In this document: piece by piece, positions 1-12,061 of the stretch
Layout: the number at the start of each line of letters is the position of its first letter
How positions within the stretch are numbered: position 1 is the first letter of the stretch
Origin: Rhizophagus clarus
Lineage: Eukaryota > Glomeromycota > Glomeromycetes > Glomerales > Glomeraceae
Length of the DNA: 64,000 bases
Direction of reading: 5' to 3'
Assembly: GCA_015698045.1 (NCBI GenBank)
Contig: BLAL01000011.1
Coordinates: forward strand, 746,501 to 810,500
The notes under the pieces: model-generated
Database searches by the model: none
What the model was told of the DNA's origin: nothing
The model's input: only the letters and a program-made list of their open reading frames with translations
Translations under genes and position numbers: made by a program

Positions 1-1273
1 GAAATTAGAAATTTAAGAAAATCTTTTGTTAACACAGTATAAAAAAAATTAAATTCATATAAAATATATTTTTAGTTCTGTAAATGAAAACTCTATTTGT
101 ATCTTTATTTAAATCAGAGGTTAGAAGAATTGTTTGTTTTATTTATTTTCTCAGTTTTCCGATGTCATGTGCTAATTTTGCGTACTGACCTTATAGAATA
201 CCTCTGTGTACAGCACTTAGTAAAAAATTTAAAAGTCATCTGACCCTTATATATATATTTCGGGGTCCTGGTTAGAGCCATTTCTTGTTCTGAACAACCA
301 AAGTCGACCCGGATGACTCGAGTTATATTGTTTTTTTTTTTTTTTTATTCTAAGTAGCATTAAACCACTAAAATTTTTTCATTGCTAAATTTTATCTTAC
401 AGTATGTAACGAAAAAAGTCGCATTTCATGTGATTTAGATAAAAGAAAGGAAAGTTGCATTTCTTACGAAATGATTATACTAGAAAATATATTTGTAGAT
501 AGTGAATAGTTATATATTGTGTACAGTATTTGTGGACAAAAAAAAAACTAAATATATAAATAAATCAAGTTTCAATAAACATTTCCATACTTTCTAATCA
601 GCAAATAATCTTAATATAATATTTTCATATGAACATACAGATTACAATGATCATTGTGGAAATTTCCATAGCGAGGGCTGAATACTCGTATTACAATAAT
701 CAGAGTAAATTTTCGAGTTTAAAAATCTTATGATCTGATAAATCATGTGCATTGATTATTAGGCTGAAATCAAAAGGCGATGAGATTTTCCGAAGCATCA
801 ATAGATTATCGCAAATAAATATTTTCAACATTACGCTAGATAATTATGATTAGTTTCTTTTTTAATCAGCAATCAATTTTGCTTAGTTAGAACGTTTTGT
901 AAGTTTGCTAGATTATACAGTACTGTATAATTATAAATCACTTCATTATATTTTTATTTATTTATTATATAAAAATTCATATAGATATTATATTTATAGT
1001 GCACAATTGTAAAAGTCATAATTAATGATGACTACAGCCGCAGTATCAGCTGTAACTAAACTTAGCAATTTCTATTGAAAAAATATCATTATTGAAAATT
1101 AACTTTAGCGGTACAATGAAATGGGTATCACGTCTTTTTATAATATGATTAATTTTTCTGTGCGATATAACAGAACAAAATTGCTACACGAATTTAAAAC
1201 TCTTATTGACTTTTCTGAATTACCACCTGCAACTTTTGTTACTATATTACTATGACTTCAAATTAGACGAATA
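1..1273. other. Gene-free A+T-rich stretch
   Basis: No reading frame of credible composition and no convincing repeat was found here. The sequence is A+T-rich with a T-tract near 330-346 and scattered short A-tracts. It probably represents intergenic DNA or repeats too old to recognise by eye. Confidence 0.5.
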
Positions 1274-1768
1274 GTTGTGGAGTCCGGTTGACTATGAGTG
1301 GAGTACGGTGCTAAAAGGTGCAGAGTACGTTACAATTGTACATTGTACTAGTACATATATAAACCTTTGAAATATAAGAGTATGCGATATACTTTTATCA
1401 CGGCTGCGTCAATAAATGTAAAAATAAATAATATTATAATTGTATATATAATTTTTCTATGTTATATTTAACATTTAAAAATGAATTTTTGAACAGAATT
1501 TTATGCTGAATATTATCTAAGAATGAATGTTTCAAAATTTGATGAACACACTAGTAAAATATTGCAATCATTTTTTAATTAAAAAATTTATTCATTATTT
1601 TTTTTTTTTTTCATTAATTCTTTATTAACCACTTCGTAGTAATTGGACGTTTATACATGATAAACACTATATTTCACAGTTCACATATACCAAAAGTAGT
1701 ATTGAATACAGTGTATTATTAGTGTATAACACCATACTCAACTAATTTAGTCAACCGGACTCCATAAC
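1274..1768. mobile_element. Short non-coding terminal-inverted-repeat element (MITE-like)
   Basis: The left arm, GTTGTGGAGTCCGGTTGACT at 1274, is repeated inverted at 1748-1768 over about 21 bp with one mismatch. The roughly 495-bp body contains no reading frame, so this is a non-autonomous DNA element. No clear target-site duplication is visible, so neither the superfamily nor the exact ends can be fixed. An accidental inverted repeat of this length and relative G+C content is unlikely in such A+T-rich DNA. Confidence 0.5.
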
Positions 1769-2327
1769 TTTCCGTATCACTCCATTTACGCCTTATTAAT
1801 TTTCGGCTATTTCGCTTAAATCATGTGATTGATAAACCTACATTGTGCCACTTTTTTATGTTTAAGCAATAATTCTTTCTTTTACTTTTCGTGAGACATG
1901 CCAGTCAAACTTATAGTATCGGCTGCGAAGACATACCAGTATCGTGTCTCTATTCAATAGTAAAATAATTATTTCAAGATTTCATTCTTAAATACTATCT
2001 GTAAATTAATTCACATTGTCATACCTTTTTTATTTTACATGTTTTTATATCACATAAGCTCATATATCGTATAACGCTGCCTACAGTACCGCCGGTGTGT
2101 TATTTACCGGTATTATTTAAATAATACTAGAAGTACTATGCGAATGGACATTGAAGAAGATATTGAAAATTATGATTACGAGGATTATAATAATGTATCA
2201 GGTATTGATGATTAAATAAATTCTTATACATGTACTGTATATATCAGATATATTAAATATAAATTTAATAATTTATCGTAATAAAAATAAAATCAAAAAA
2301 TTAATGTGACAAAAAACCGAAACGCAA

Positions 2328-2437
2328 TAACGGAATTCATTAACGGAATTTTTTACTTTGAAAATTTTTTTTACTAGGAAATTTACTACGGAATTTTACC
2401 ACAGAATTTTATTACGGGATTCTACTACGGAATTCAC
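2328..2437 (+). repeat. 13-bp minisatellite (ACGGAATTYTACT-like)
   Basis: CGG-containing units recur with a 13-base spacing: cores start at 2331, 2344, 2389, 2402, 2415 and 2428, with a degraded unit near 2376. The period is not a multiple of three, so the small reading frame that crosses it is unlikely to be a protein repeat. Confidence 0.6.
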
Positions 2438-2440
2438 ACT

Positions 2441-5400
2441 GTTATTAAGAAATCGATTTAATTGGCTGGTTTTATTAGTACGCCGGGTATTATTCAAAAA
2501 TATTAGTAATACCCTACTATTCAAGAGGGATACTTTATTAGAGAGGTACTATAAGCAACCTATACGATGTATACCAAATTGTTGAAAGAAATTTTTGATG
2601 TAATTTCTTAAGATTTGAAGTTAAGATTACTTAGTAAATGAGATATCAGTAATTTATGGTTTGTTAGGGTAAGTGAACCAAGGTTAGAAAATTTGTCCCA
2701 TTCTTCTGTTCATCATTTTTATCGCTTATTCTGGGACCTAAAACTCTATTCGTCAACGTCATATATCATATCATGCATTTTTGCGCAGGTGCGTAGAAAC
2801 AAATTCGTAAGTAAATACAGAGTATTTCATTGCTAATTTGACTCTTATTTTACAACAATATAAGTATAATTTTTATTGGACATCCTACTTGGACTTTCCG
2901 CATGTATGATACAATATTTACATCAAATGATTCGATTTTCGCAAACTTTTAGTTTACAAATCGCGCGCACATATAATTCCTTCTTTACAATAACAAAAAT
3001 ATAATTTTTTTCCTTGAATTTTTGCATATATGATGATTATTACAAGATAGTGATTGTGTATTTATTGCGAAATGGTAAACTTTAATTGACGATTCTGGCG
3101 CTCTCGTTATTGACTAAAATTATCTTGATAACAGTTAAGTTAAATTTGAACTACAATGCGATGTACAACATGATGAATTAATGACTTTGGAAGCGAAATA
3201 ATATGTTGATGAAATACGTATTAGAACGTTTAAGATATATTTATTTAATAAAACGCGCATGTCTCATATGTTTAGTTTGTAAGAATAACAAAGCAGAATT
3301 ATAATTTGAGTATTTATAAATTCTTTTTTAGGAAATATCATTATTTTACTGCATCAGAGACAAATAAATTGTATAAATTGTATAAATTGTGCATGTTGAT
3401 CTTTCTTGGCATGCGTTATGCAGATCGTCTTGAATTTTTTAGGCCGAAACAAGTAACGTTAAAACTATCTAATTTCCACCAATCCAAAGTATTTAAGTTG
3501 TATGAAATTGCTTGTTGAATGCAGTATTTTTTCAAAGCGAGTTACTGCTGATTTAGCTTATTATGAATTATTTGAAAAAGATTAAATGAGCAATCAATTA
3601 ATAGTTTCTATAATGATGTTAATGATATATGAGCATTATTTGGGCAGGATATTTTTAATTCTTTTAATTTTATTAATTTTATTAATTTTAATTAATTTTT
3701 TTTCTTTATCTTTCTTGTGGGAATTTTTTGATGACACAATGATTTGTAATACTTTTTTGGTATTATTTCTTTGTTTATCTTTTTTCATGCGCATCAATGC
3801 ATAATAATGCATTGATCTAAGTGGTCGCTTATTGTTTGTTATTATATATGGGCGCTGATTTTGATTACTCTGCAGATAAAGGCGGAATTCGCTATAATAA
3901 TAATACCGGTTTTTAACAGGGTGTGACAACGGCATCAATATTAACTTTCATAGATACATTTACAGTATCTATTTTTGATTCGAGGTAAGATATTATTTAG
4001 AGTTTCTTAAACATGAAAGAAAATGGATGAATAAAGATTAATTTGGATAAGTGCCAAAGGCTAATAAATATTATTTCTTTGTAAAATAATAAGGCGTATT
4101 GTTGATGAATAATTCAATATTGAGATTGATTGTTAACGGACAATATGAACAATAATGAGTATTGAATGTGTACGTATATTATAACATCATGAAGCATCTT
4201 TTTGGTGCACCGCTATGTATAATTTCTCATCTGTTAGAATCTGGATATACTGTATATTCGGATTTCATATAAATTTAATATAATAACTTTCCTAACTAAT
4301 ACAAGTAGTAGTACTAGTACAATATAAGTAGTATTTAAGAACTATACAAACGTTTTAAGATAATATGACGATTATGAAGCATTTAATTTATACATAATTA
4401 AGTTCTTTCAATTTTCATATAAATTTTGAAAGATACCTAGATGGATAGGTTTGATAATAATGTGATTTAGGGGGCGATGAATAATAATCCACGCTCCCTT
4501 GTGATTTATAATTATGATTACATCCAACTTATAGCGTTGAATTACATTTCTTTTTCGTGTACAATATTTCCTGTTTTATCCAAATTTTTTGATAAGAAAG
4601 GCTCATTTGTAATACATACTGCATTCAACTCTATATATATAATTATGAGTTATTTCAATGATAATAAAATTGTAAGTTTGAAAGTATAAATGCAAATAAT
4701 ATAAGTATTTTTTTCACTTGTCTACATTTGTTCAAAATCATGCACTTCATCATCAGTAAATCTTAAAAATAGAAGATACATATCCACTTCCTTACCTACC
4801 AAAATATCACTGAAATTGCCAAACTTAATTATTCACGAAATCATACAAACTCGGTAAACTTTATAGGCAACATGTATATGAGCTATTTAAGCAAGATGAA
4901 GAATTTTAGGGATTTTGATGATACAAAACTACTATAATTTTAGAAATATAAATTATACAAAAATGATGAATTAAGAAAGAAGGATAATAAATTGAAATAA
5001 AAATGCAGAATTATTAGAGGAGTGAATTATATAGAGAATATGAAGAATATCGGCGACCAGGATCCTTGCGGTCTTCTGACTCGAATATTTAATTAAAATT
5101 AACTGTCTGGATCCGATCACTACGTATCGTTAATAAGATTGCGTAGAGACTACGAGTTGGCCACTAATAGCGGCTATATGAGACTAATGACAAATATTTT
5201 CAAATGACGCGTCGAAAACCTCAAATAAAGGAAAGAACTAAGACGGTTATTTATTGTATATTGTAAACATGTTTATACGTCATTTTGCTTGGTCGTAACT
5301 TGTACAATTGCCTTACAAACTGGCTACATGCAAGAATTACATAATAACAATAATGTGTTTGAAGAGGAAAAAAAAAATGAATAAGACAAAAAAAAAATAA

Positions 5401-5800
5401 TGAAAAACACCAACATCTACCTCGATTCTGAGGAGAGTCGCCAAGGCTACAAGAAAAATGCAAAATAATAGATCTCATGAAAATGCTAAGCTCAAAGAAT
5501 AACTAGAACTATACATCTTATAGACTCTTTAGAATTTGTTAACAAATAAATAGGAGAAAAGAGCTCTACGACATAAACATATCTGATATCTTTAGTTCTT
5601 GCTATCAAATCCTAATCGTCTCAGATATATTCTGACGAAATTGATGATTGTAAGTATGGTTTTACCATAATTCTTTATATCTTGAAAAATTATTAATTTA
5701 TCTAAAGTTATAATTATTCGAACATAGTAGATTTTCATACGAAAACTGGAAATTTTTGGAACCGTCATAAATGAAGAAACTAATTTTAATTCCGATATTC
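2441..5800. other. Gene-free A+T-rich stretch
   Basis: Only short, compositionally biased frames occur, such as the hydrophobic L/I-rich run around 3650-3710 produced by a simple TTTTAATTTTATTAA repeat. No splice-linked coding segments, inverted-repeat elements or RNA genes were recognised. Confidence 0.4.
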
Positions 5801-5810
5801 AAGTTTGTGA

Positions 5811-6300
5811 AATCGATGATATGGTTTATTCTTTAGAGCAATTGCAAAGAATAAAAAGCTTATTATCTGCAAGAAAATTGAAATGTGAACAAAAGACATT
5901 TTTTTTTTTTTTTTTTTTTTTTTGCAAAGTAGTGTAATTCGTGAGTTTATAAGACAAAGAACATATTTTAATTTAAGTCTCAATACTCAAATTCAACAAT
6001 TACAGCAATAATCAGATCACCAAAAAATACAAGTTAGTAGAATTATCAGAAAAATTAGCCAAGTCATATAATTATTTGATTGAAATTGAGAATCAATAAC
6101 AAAAAGGTAGGATTCTCGGTATAGCAGCCAACAAGAATGAATTGATGTTGTTGTTGAAACTACAATAGCTGGGCACAAAAAATTTATTTGATGTTGTTTA
6201 ATCTTTAATTAAATAAAGATAGGCGTTCAATATTAGAAGAACTTATTAATTATTCACTTCAAGTTTGGTTAAATAACAAATCACGGGTTTCTGCTGTTAA
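5811..6300 (+). other. Degraded coding-like stretch, unidentified
   Basis: Several overlapping short frames have coding-like composition, for example a lysine/glutamine-rich coiled-coil-like segment around 5811-5890 (EIDDMVYSLEQLQRIKSL) and another around 6030-6180 (LAKSYNYLIEIENQ). Stops break the frames every 10-30 codons and the readable frame changes at least once. A poly-T tract of about 23 bases lies in the middle. It may be a decayed host gene or transposon gene; no family is recognised and no function is proposed. Confidence 0.2.
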
Positions 6301-6690
6301 ATAATAAATAAATAAACAGCCGGGAGACGGACGAACCACTCAATTCCAAGTGTTATGAAGTTTAGCTTAATATTTCGTCCATAGGATACCTCCATTATGT
6401 TACTGCTCAGAACATGTGAAATTCAGAATAGTACTAGTTATGTATGTCGTCTGTTTCGAATTCGTTTACCGTCATTCGTCAAACCATCCTACAATTCCTA
6501 TTAGAATGCACTTTACAAGTCCCGACCTAGACAGGTTCAATAATAACTTTAAGCGCTGAGTTACTGTTTGGAATGGAATTTCTTCTTCCTTAGTTGCGTC
6601 GTTCGTCATCACTCTTGGTTCGTTTTCCAAGACTCTGGTTTTTCGGGTTATAATAAACGTTTAATATATTTACAAGGAAAGAGCTTAGAG

Positions 6691-6800
6691 GTATGTCGAA
6701 GGTCTACTTCGTTCGTTCGTTCGTTCTTCGTTGCGGCCAGCGAATACACGTAGCGAATTACCTTTTTGAGTTTTTTTACCCCACATTTTGTATATTTTAG
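6691..6800 (+). other. Possible intron upstream of the relic gene
   Basis: A GTATGT donor at 6691 follows a G+C-richer, pyrimidine-rich segment (6570-6690), and a TATATTTTAG acceptor ends at 6800, just before coding-like sequence. The length (110 nt) suits the introns of the better-supported genes in this window. The upstream segment could be a 5' leader or first exon; it has no in-frame ATG. Confidence 0.3.
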
Positions 6801-8240
6801 TGGTGATATGGCACAAATGATTTCGAATTTTTAATCGACGATCTACCATATTTAATAGCACAAACTCGTGAACTTAGCGAATACTTAAAGAAATACTTTA
6901 ACATCGTCTATTAACCAACATGAACATAGCATCACAACCTACTACAAAGATAACATTACACCCGCGGTTAATAGATATTGAGTATGATATAACTTCCGAC
7001 GTTGTATAGTACAGTTGATGAAAATCTATACAGTATAATTTTTTCTATACAGTATAGTTGTAAATTAACTATACTCTGAGTATAAATTTTTTAATATCGT
7101 ACTGACTATACTGCTATATTTTGTAGTTTAGTGCACATGATCCATGAAGAAGTTGCCATCAGATTGTTCGATAGACTTTGCACATTCAATAAAAAAATTT
7201 TTTTAAAATATTTTTCTAACCACATTTATTATTTATTTATGCATCTTTAAATAGGAAAAAAAAAAATTCAATATTAAAGAGAAAAAGTAATAAATTGTCA
7301 TTATTTAAAAATCAAAAATAGTCAATATATAATAAAATAATAAATTTAGCTTTAGTGATTTTACTACCTATAAAATAAACACTAATGTTAAAAATTTTCG
7401 ATCAACTTCATAAATTTACCACCTAATAATTCTGGAGGACATATTGGTCGCATCCATGTTCTCTAAAAACAGGTCCAATTAAAAAATGATGAAATGTCAG
7501 TAATGATCCTATCAACGTCTCTAACTCCCAATTCACGACACTTACCTTCCATTCCAAATTCCAAGGCCAAAATCTGCATCCAGAGGTTCAGATAGGTACC
7601 TACAAATGGAAAAAAAATAAATGAAATGCTAATAAAGTTTACTAATATTCCCTAAATCCCACTACTTAATTCCTATCTTCCATTGATTTGAGTTCTGAAG
7701 TCCAATATCCGAGACGTCCAGTAGGTACCTCAAAAGGAATGTTAGTAAAATTTCACTAATGTTCCTTAAATCCTGCTCTCCACGCCAACTTTCACCTAAT
7801 TCATAAGAACATGGTTTCATAATAATGTGTTCTTATCTAATCATATAGTAATTAAAACTTTTCTTTAAAAGAGAAAGCCATTTTTTTTTAATATAAAAAA
7901 AAAAATAAAAAAATAAAAAAAATTCCGCCGGCCGGCTTAAATAACTGATAAAAAATATTAAAATAAAATAACGAAAAGAAAAAAATGATCGATAAAATTT
8001 ATCGATCTCAAATGATCCACCATTAAAAATTCCGAGGTATAGTTAGTATAACATGCATCGAGTATAGTTAGTACCATACTTACTATACTATACAACATCG
8101 GCGGAGGTTATATCATACTCAATATCTATATTATCCTACACTCGATAAACCATCGATTCAACAACAAACAAACCGAGACAAGCCGCTAATGGTTCGAAAG
8201 AAGAGAGCGAATCGTCAAACTAACAGCTTTATAACATATT
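6801..8240 (+). pseudogene. Interrupted relic gene, possibly MATA_HMG/HMG-box-like
   Basis: Three coding-like pieces lie in order. The first, 6807-6911, reads YGTNDFEFLIDDLPYLIAQT and onward. The second, 6920-6970, begins MNIASQPTTKITLHPRL. The third, from 8135, reads PTLDKPSIQQQTNRDKPLMV and then a basic segment, RKKRANRQTNSFITYF. The basic segment followed by NSFI-x-Y resembles the start of fungal HMG boxes (consensus like PPNSFILYR), a family greatly expanded in Glomeromycotina; this assignment is tentative. The first two pieces are in different frames, and a 1.16-kb inverted-repeat element separates the second from the third. No intact HMG helix region follows, so the gene is broken. Confidence 0.3.
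6971..8129. mobile_element. 1.16-kb non-coding terminal-inverted-repeat element
   Basis: The left end, ATAGATATTGAGTATGATAT at 6971, is matched by the inverted right end finishing at 8129; the arms agree for roughly 45 bp with a few changes. Subterminal DNA on both sides is rich in TATACTATA-like and ACTATAC motifs. The interior has two imperfect direct copies of a segment containing GGTACCT (about 7595-7690 and 7719-7800) but no open frame. It sits between coding-like pieces of a relic gene. TTA flanks the left end and TTA lies one base beyond the right end, so a 3-bp duplication is possible but not proven. Superfamily unassigned. Confidence 0.7.
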
Positions 8241-8250
8241 TTAATTTGAT

Positions 8251-8972
8251 TTTTTTTTCACACTTTACTCTCTATACAAAATTTTACACAACTTAAAATA
8301 AGGTGGAACATTTTATAATGTTTACATGAAGCGATCACTTGTTCGAAAGAACAACACGGAAAATTTTTACAATTTTGTTTTTCTTTTAATTCTTATTATC
8401 CCTTTTATCATGGTTTTTAATATTCCCTTTGATCCTAGAGTAGGTATTACTTACTTTCTAGTTCTCTTAAATAAGAAGGAGCTGGTTGTTTTAGATTAGT
8501 TATAGTCAGACTTACGGATTAGTATCTTACGTTATATAATGTTTGTATTTACATATCTACATATCTGTACGATTATCCAACCCATGATAAAAATAAAAAA
8601 TAAAAATAAAATAGTTATGTGTGTCGTCTTTTTATAAATTCCAATGCTTAATAATAAATAAAATTGATAATAATGAAGTATAATTTTGTTAATTCATTTG
8701 AGGTTTGATTGAAATGAAACTACAATTTAGGTTAGTACAAATGCACGAGTTGTTAATGAAACTGGGTTAACCCACACTTAATACTTTCCGAAGGTAATTC
8801 CCTCAGGTATCTTGTCTTACATATCCTGTGTCCATTAAAACCGCTATCATTTCTTATTTTTCATAATTAATTCATATAATGTAATCCGTATGTTTTGTAA
8901 TTCAGAAATCGACAATATCTCCAAAACAAATTGTTTCGCTAACCTGAAGATTGGACAAAAAATGATCGGCAT
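8251..8972. other. Gene-free A+T-rich stretch
   Basis: A continuation of the frame from 8135 stops near 8294. The rest shows no coding composition, inverted repeats or splice-linked frames. Confidence 0.4.
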
Positions 8973-9034
8973 TACATTTTGTATTTGAATCACGTGATTT
9001 CTGGCTCAAGGAATTTCGAATAAACTACGGAGAA
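8973..9034 (+). repeat. Direct repeat, copy 1 (CACGTGATTTC unit)
   Basis: About 60 bp containing CACGTGATTTC at 8991, followed by AATTTCGAAT and a GTGGAGAA-like end, recurs in the same orientation at 9885-9953. The CACGTG is an E-box palindrome in both copies. Confidence 0.5.
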
Positions 9035-9059
9035 TATTAGGAAATTTCTCGATTATTAA

Positions 9060-9480
9060 AGCTAATCTCTCATAAAATAAAAGCTACAACATTCTCCCTT
9101 CCAACTGGTAACTTATTTCAACGAAATTATCATCTGTTATACCCTTCGGGTAAAATTTTATGTCCATGTTACAATCTGAACGAGGGCACCAATTATCATA
9201 TAGGCTTTTGTTCCTCACACAAAGATTCTTTGAAGAATTTTTTTATGGAGATCCAAAATAGAAATTAGAATGAAAGCGAGTACTATCATGTGCTACAAGA
9301 CATCCCATAATTATCTCTAATTTTCCGGTCTTCTCACTTCAGTCATATTTTCAACAATCTAATACATTGGATCCATCGCATCCTGTCTATTTACTCTATA
9401 TCATCTTATACCTACCGAAATCACGTGTCTTCTACACAGGTTCATAGGAAAAATTCAGCCCGTAATTCAATACTGATCAA
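9060..9480 (+). other. Coding-like degraded stretch, unidentified
   Basis: Around 9118-9230 one frame reads with coding-like composition, including KILCPCYNLNEGTNYHIGFC followed by SSHKDSLKNFFMEIQ, and then stops. Further segments to about 9480 are open in pieces. The richness in Cys, His, Trp and Asn is unlike the surrounding non-coding DNA. No family is recognised; it may be an old transposon or host gene relic. Confidence 0.2.
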
Positions 9481-9518
9481 ATTTTTAAATTGCATATTTA
9501 AAGATATTCACACTCAAA

Positions 9519-9549
9519 TATGGATATATATATATATATATATATATAA
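9519..9549. repeat. (TA)n microsatellite
   Basis: An uninterrupted TA dinucleotide run of about 30 bases. Confidence 0.9.
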
Positions 9550-9688
9550 CTGTTAAAAGTCCGGTTCATCTTTCTTGGTGGCCTGAAATCGTTATTTATA
9601 TTGACTTTAATATAAGAATATTAAGAAATTGGCTGTGGAGGAGAACAAGAATTTACTGCGAAGAAGAAAATTAGTGGACAGGCAATTC

Positions 9689-9876
9689 GTCATCCGACGG
9701 ATAATCACACTTTATCGATTATACATGGATGTTATCAATAAAAGTTGTTTTTTTTATCTACTTTTCGAGTAACATCTCAATGCAATATTTATTTTTTACT
9801 ATCGGATGATATTTTCAATCCATCACTAATTTTGAAAAATCATCAAAGAAAAATGATCGATCATCCGTCGGATGAC
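9689..9876. mobile_element. 188-bp inverted-repeat mini-element
   Basis: GTCATCCGACGGATAATC at 9689 is matched inverted by the segment ending at 9876 (ATCCGTCGGATGAC). The body has no reading frame, so this may be a very small MITE or a solo hairpin. The TCCGACGGA core is itself nearly palindromic, which slightly weakens the case. Confidence 0.45.
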
Positions 9877-9884
9877 ACCAAAAT

Positions 9885-9953
9885 ACATTTGTAGCTGAAA
9901 CACGTGATTTCTTTACCCAAGGTAAATGAAATTTCGAATCGACTGTGGAGAAG
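9885..9953 (+). repeat. Direct repeat, copy 2 (CACGTGATTTC unit)
   Basis: Second copy of the unit at 8973-9034, with CACGTGATTT at 9901, exactly 910 bases after the first. Copy 2 directly follows the small inverted-repeat element, which is absent upstream of copy 1. Confidence 0.5.
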
Positions 9954-10544
9954 TGGAATAGTGAACTAGTTCTGCATGTTACTAAGCGAGTGGGTCAATA
10001 ATTTTCGTAATGACACATTTCCAAAGAAAATACTCTTCTCAATTGGATAGCCATTATTGTAATTTGTAAATTATAGCAATGGTGTAGTAACACGTGATTC
10101 ATTAGCAGTCTCCGACATTTAGCGGAGGTTTTAGGAATTCTGTTATAATTTCAATCTTTGTGTACAATTATGAGACAGACTCCTTAAAAATTTTATTGAG
10201 AATGTATCACACAACATATATATCATAAAGAGTCGTTAATAAGGAAAGTGAAAAAAAAAGAAAAAAACCGGCAATATTTTATGCTAGTAAGTTATTTTAG
10301 TAAGTTATTTACTACTACTATACATAATAAAATATAAAAATAAAATTATTACTCGAAATTAGAAACAACATAATAAAATTAGCACATAACTTTTAGGATA
10401 TGATCATCATGGAAATCCTTTATAAAATTAAGGCTAGAACCATAACCATCGGTAAAAATAATATATCAAAATAAAGACAAAAAATATTCTCGTTATTCCT
10501 GTTTTGCACAACCCAATAATATAGTAAAAACTGAAAAATCCAAT

Positions 10545-11709
10545 ATGGATCATAAGTTGTATGCAATTCTCAATGGCATACCCGGCATGTTCGCTATTGC
10601 TGTAACAATAATTTTCATAGCGATCATTTTTCTTATATTCATCGTACGAATTTTTCAATTTCCGCACCTCCGCCAACAAATTTTCGCTACTGACAATACT
10701 CGAAGCGTTCACACAAGAATATTTAAGAAAATCGTCTTCTTGCTTCTAACTGCTGGTTTGATAGGAGTTATCATATATAATGTCTATACAATGATCTACG
10801 AACCCCCCAAGTTTTCTGTGACGGTAGAAATGAACAAAAGTCCACCATCTATACTTTCCTGTACAGTACATAATGGAACAAGGTTTACTAAGGCCAAATA
10901 TTATACCAGTTTTAATAATTATATTAATGAAATTGAGGAACCTGATGATTTATTCGATAATTTTAGGGATTTTACAGGGAGCAATGGTGATTGCAGTTTT
11001 TTTAATGGAACATCATCTTCATCATCAAAACAGAGGGATAATGTTGGAGGATTTTATGTCCTAGGTTTTAATCTACCAGATATTAATATTGCCATAAGTA
11101 GTATAATAAGTAAAGATAGTACTGGTGCTTTTGTCTTCATTGGTGACACTAACCACTAACAATGAGATGAACTGGACTCTTCCTATGCCTCAAGGAAACA
11201 AATTTAGTAACGTAGGATTTCTATTTCTCAGTGAGGGTGGCTTATTCCAATATGCAGAAACACGCCATAAAGCTTTGAATGGAAGCACTTACCGAAGTTT
11301 TCAGCTATCTTCCATAGGAAAATTTGATTTTATCGATAACTCTCAACCGGACGATATCGATAATATGTTTAGATCATACTTTATCGGGATCATCGCACCT
11401 GATTACATTGTTGCGCAGGTTGAAAATCCATCTCTCACTCTAGCTGACTTTATTAGTAATATCGGCGGTTATCTTGGTATCTGGGGAATTTTCGTCTTTC
11501 TCTTTGGTGGAAAAAAGGTGGATCCATTCGGGTTTGTGTCACGCTTCATATTCATAAATCAGGATAGGGAGAAACTTCTTAAGGAATTGAGCGCAAAGTT
11601 AAATATCTCGAATAATCTAAGCAATCAAACTGGATTCGAGAATTTACTTGCAAAATATTATATAGAAACAAATTTCTACGACCACGCTGTCAAGTCACCC
11701 GATGTGTAA
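10545..11709 (+). CDS. Three-helix membrane protein of unknown function, with one frame break or hidden intron
   Basis: From ATG 10545 the first frame gives 204 codons: a helix at about residues 14-37 (FAIAVTIIFIAIIFLIF), a second at 58-83 (IVFLLLTAGLIGVIIYNVY), and then an extracytoplasmic region with N-glycosylation-type sites and serine runs. The +1 frame continues the same protein from about 11155 to a stop at 11709. It has a third helix (YLGIWGIFVFLFG) followed by GGKKVDPFGFVSRFIF and a charged tail. The switch occurs near 11.15 kb. Either one base change broke the gene, or an 85-nt intron runs from 11110 (GTAAAG) to 11194 (CTCAAG) with CTAAC upstream of the acceptor; that would restore one frame of 359 residues. 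The helix-loop-FGGKK-DPFG layout looks like an expanded Glomeromycotina membrane family, from memory only. It stands alone, with no gene within 1 kb. Confidence 0.7.
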
Positions 11710-12061
11710 TTACTTGCATGTTGTTATAACTAATTATACTGTAGATGTATTCATTATTTTTTTTTAGAAAGCGCGCGAAACTATTTAAAATATCAAACTT
11801 GTAACATTTTTGTAATGTGCTATTATAAATAATACAAAATAATAAAACGAGATTCTTTTAACGGTTCAACTGAGTTATTCTTGTATTGAAAACGAAAAAC
11901 AATAAGAGAGAATATAATAGGTAAAACATCGGACAACATAATTACAGAAATTGCGACCTTATCTACTGTATATGTACTGTATATACGATAAGTTTTTTAT
12001 TCTTATATCGATTAAACTATTTATTTATTAAATCAAACATGTATGATTGTATGTAACTTTC
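11710..12061. other. 3' flank of the membrane protein gene
   Basis: A+T-rich DNA with AATAAAAC at about 11839, a plausible polyadenylation signal for the gene ending at 11709. Nothing else is recognised. Confidence 0.4.

Noticed and set aside
3586-3804. Hydrophobic reading frame rich in Leu and Ile
   Set aside because: It is generated by a simple TTTTAATTTTATTAA repeat, not by codon selection.
5811-6300. Stops falling where Gln codons might be expected, suggesting a changed genetic code or C-to-T mutation of repeats
   Set aside because: The readable frame shifts and the pattern covers too few positions. The confident genes here use TAA, TAG and TGA normally as stops, and CAA/CAG normally.
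10434-10712. Minus-strand reading frame
   Set aside because: It lies antisense over the first exon of the membrane protein gene and has no independent coding sign.
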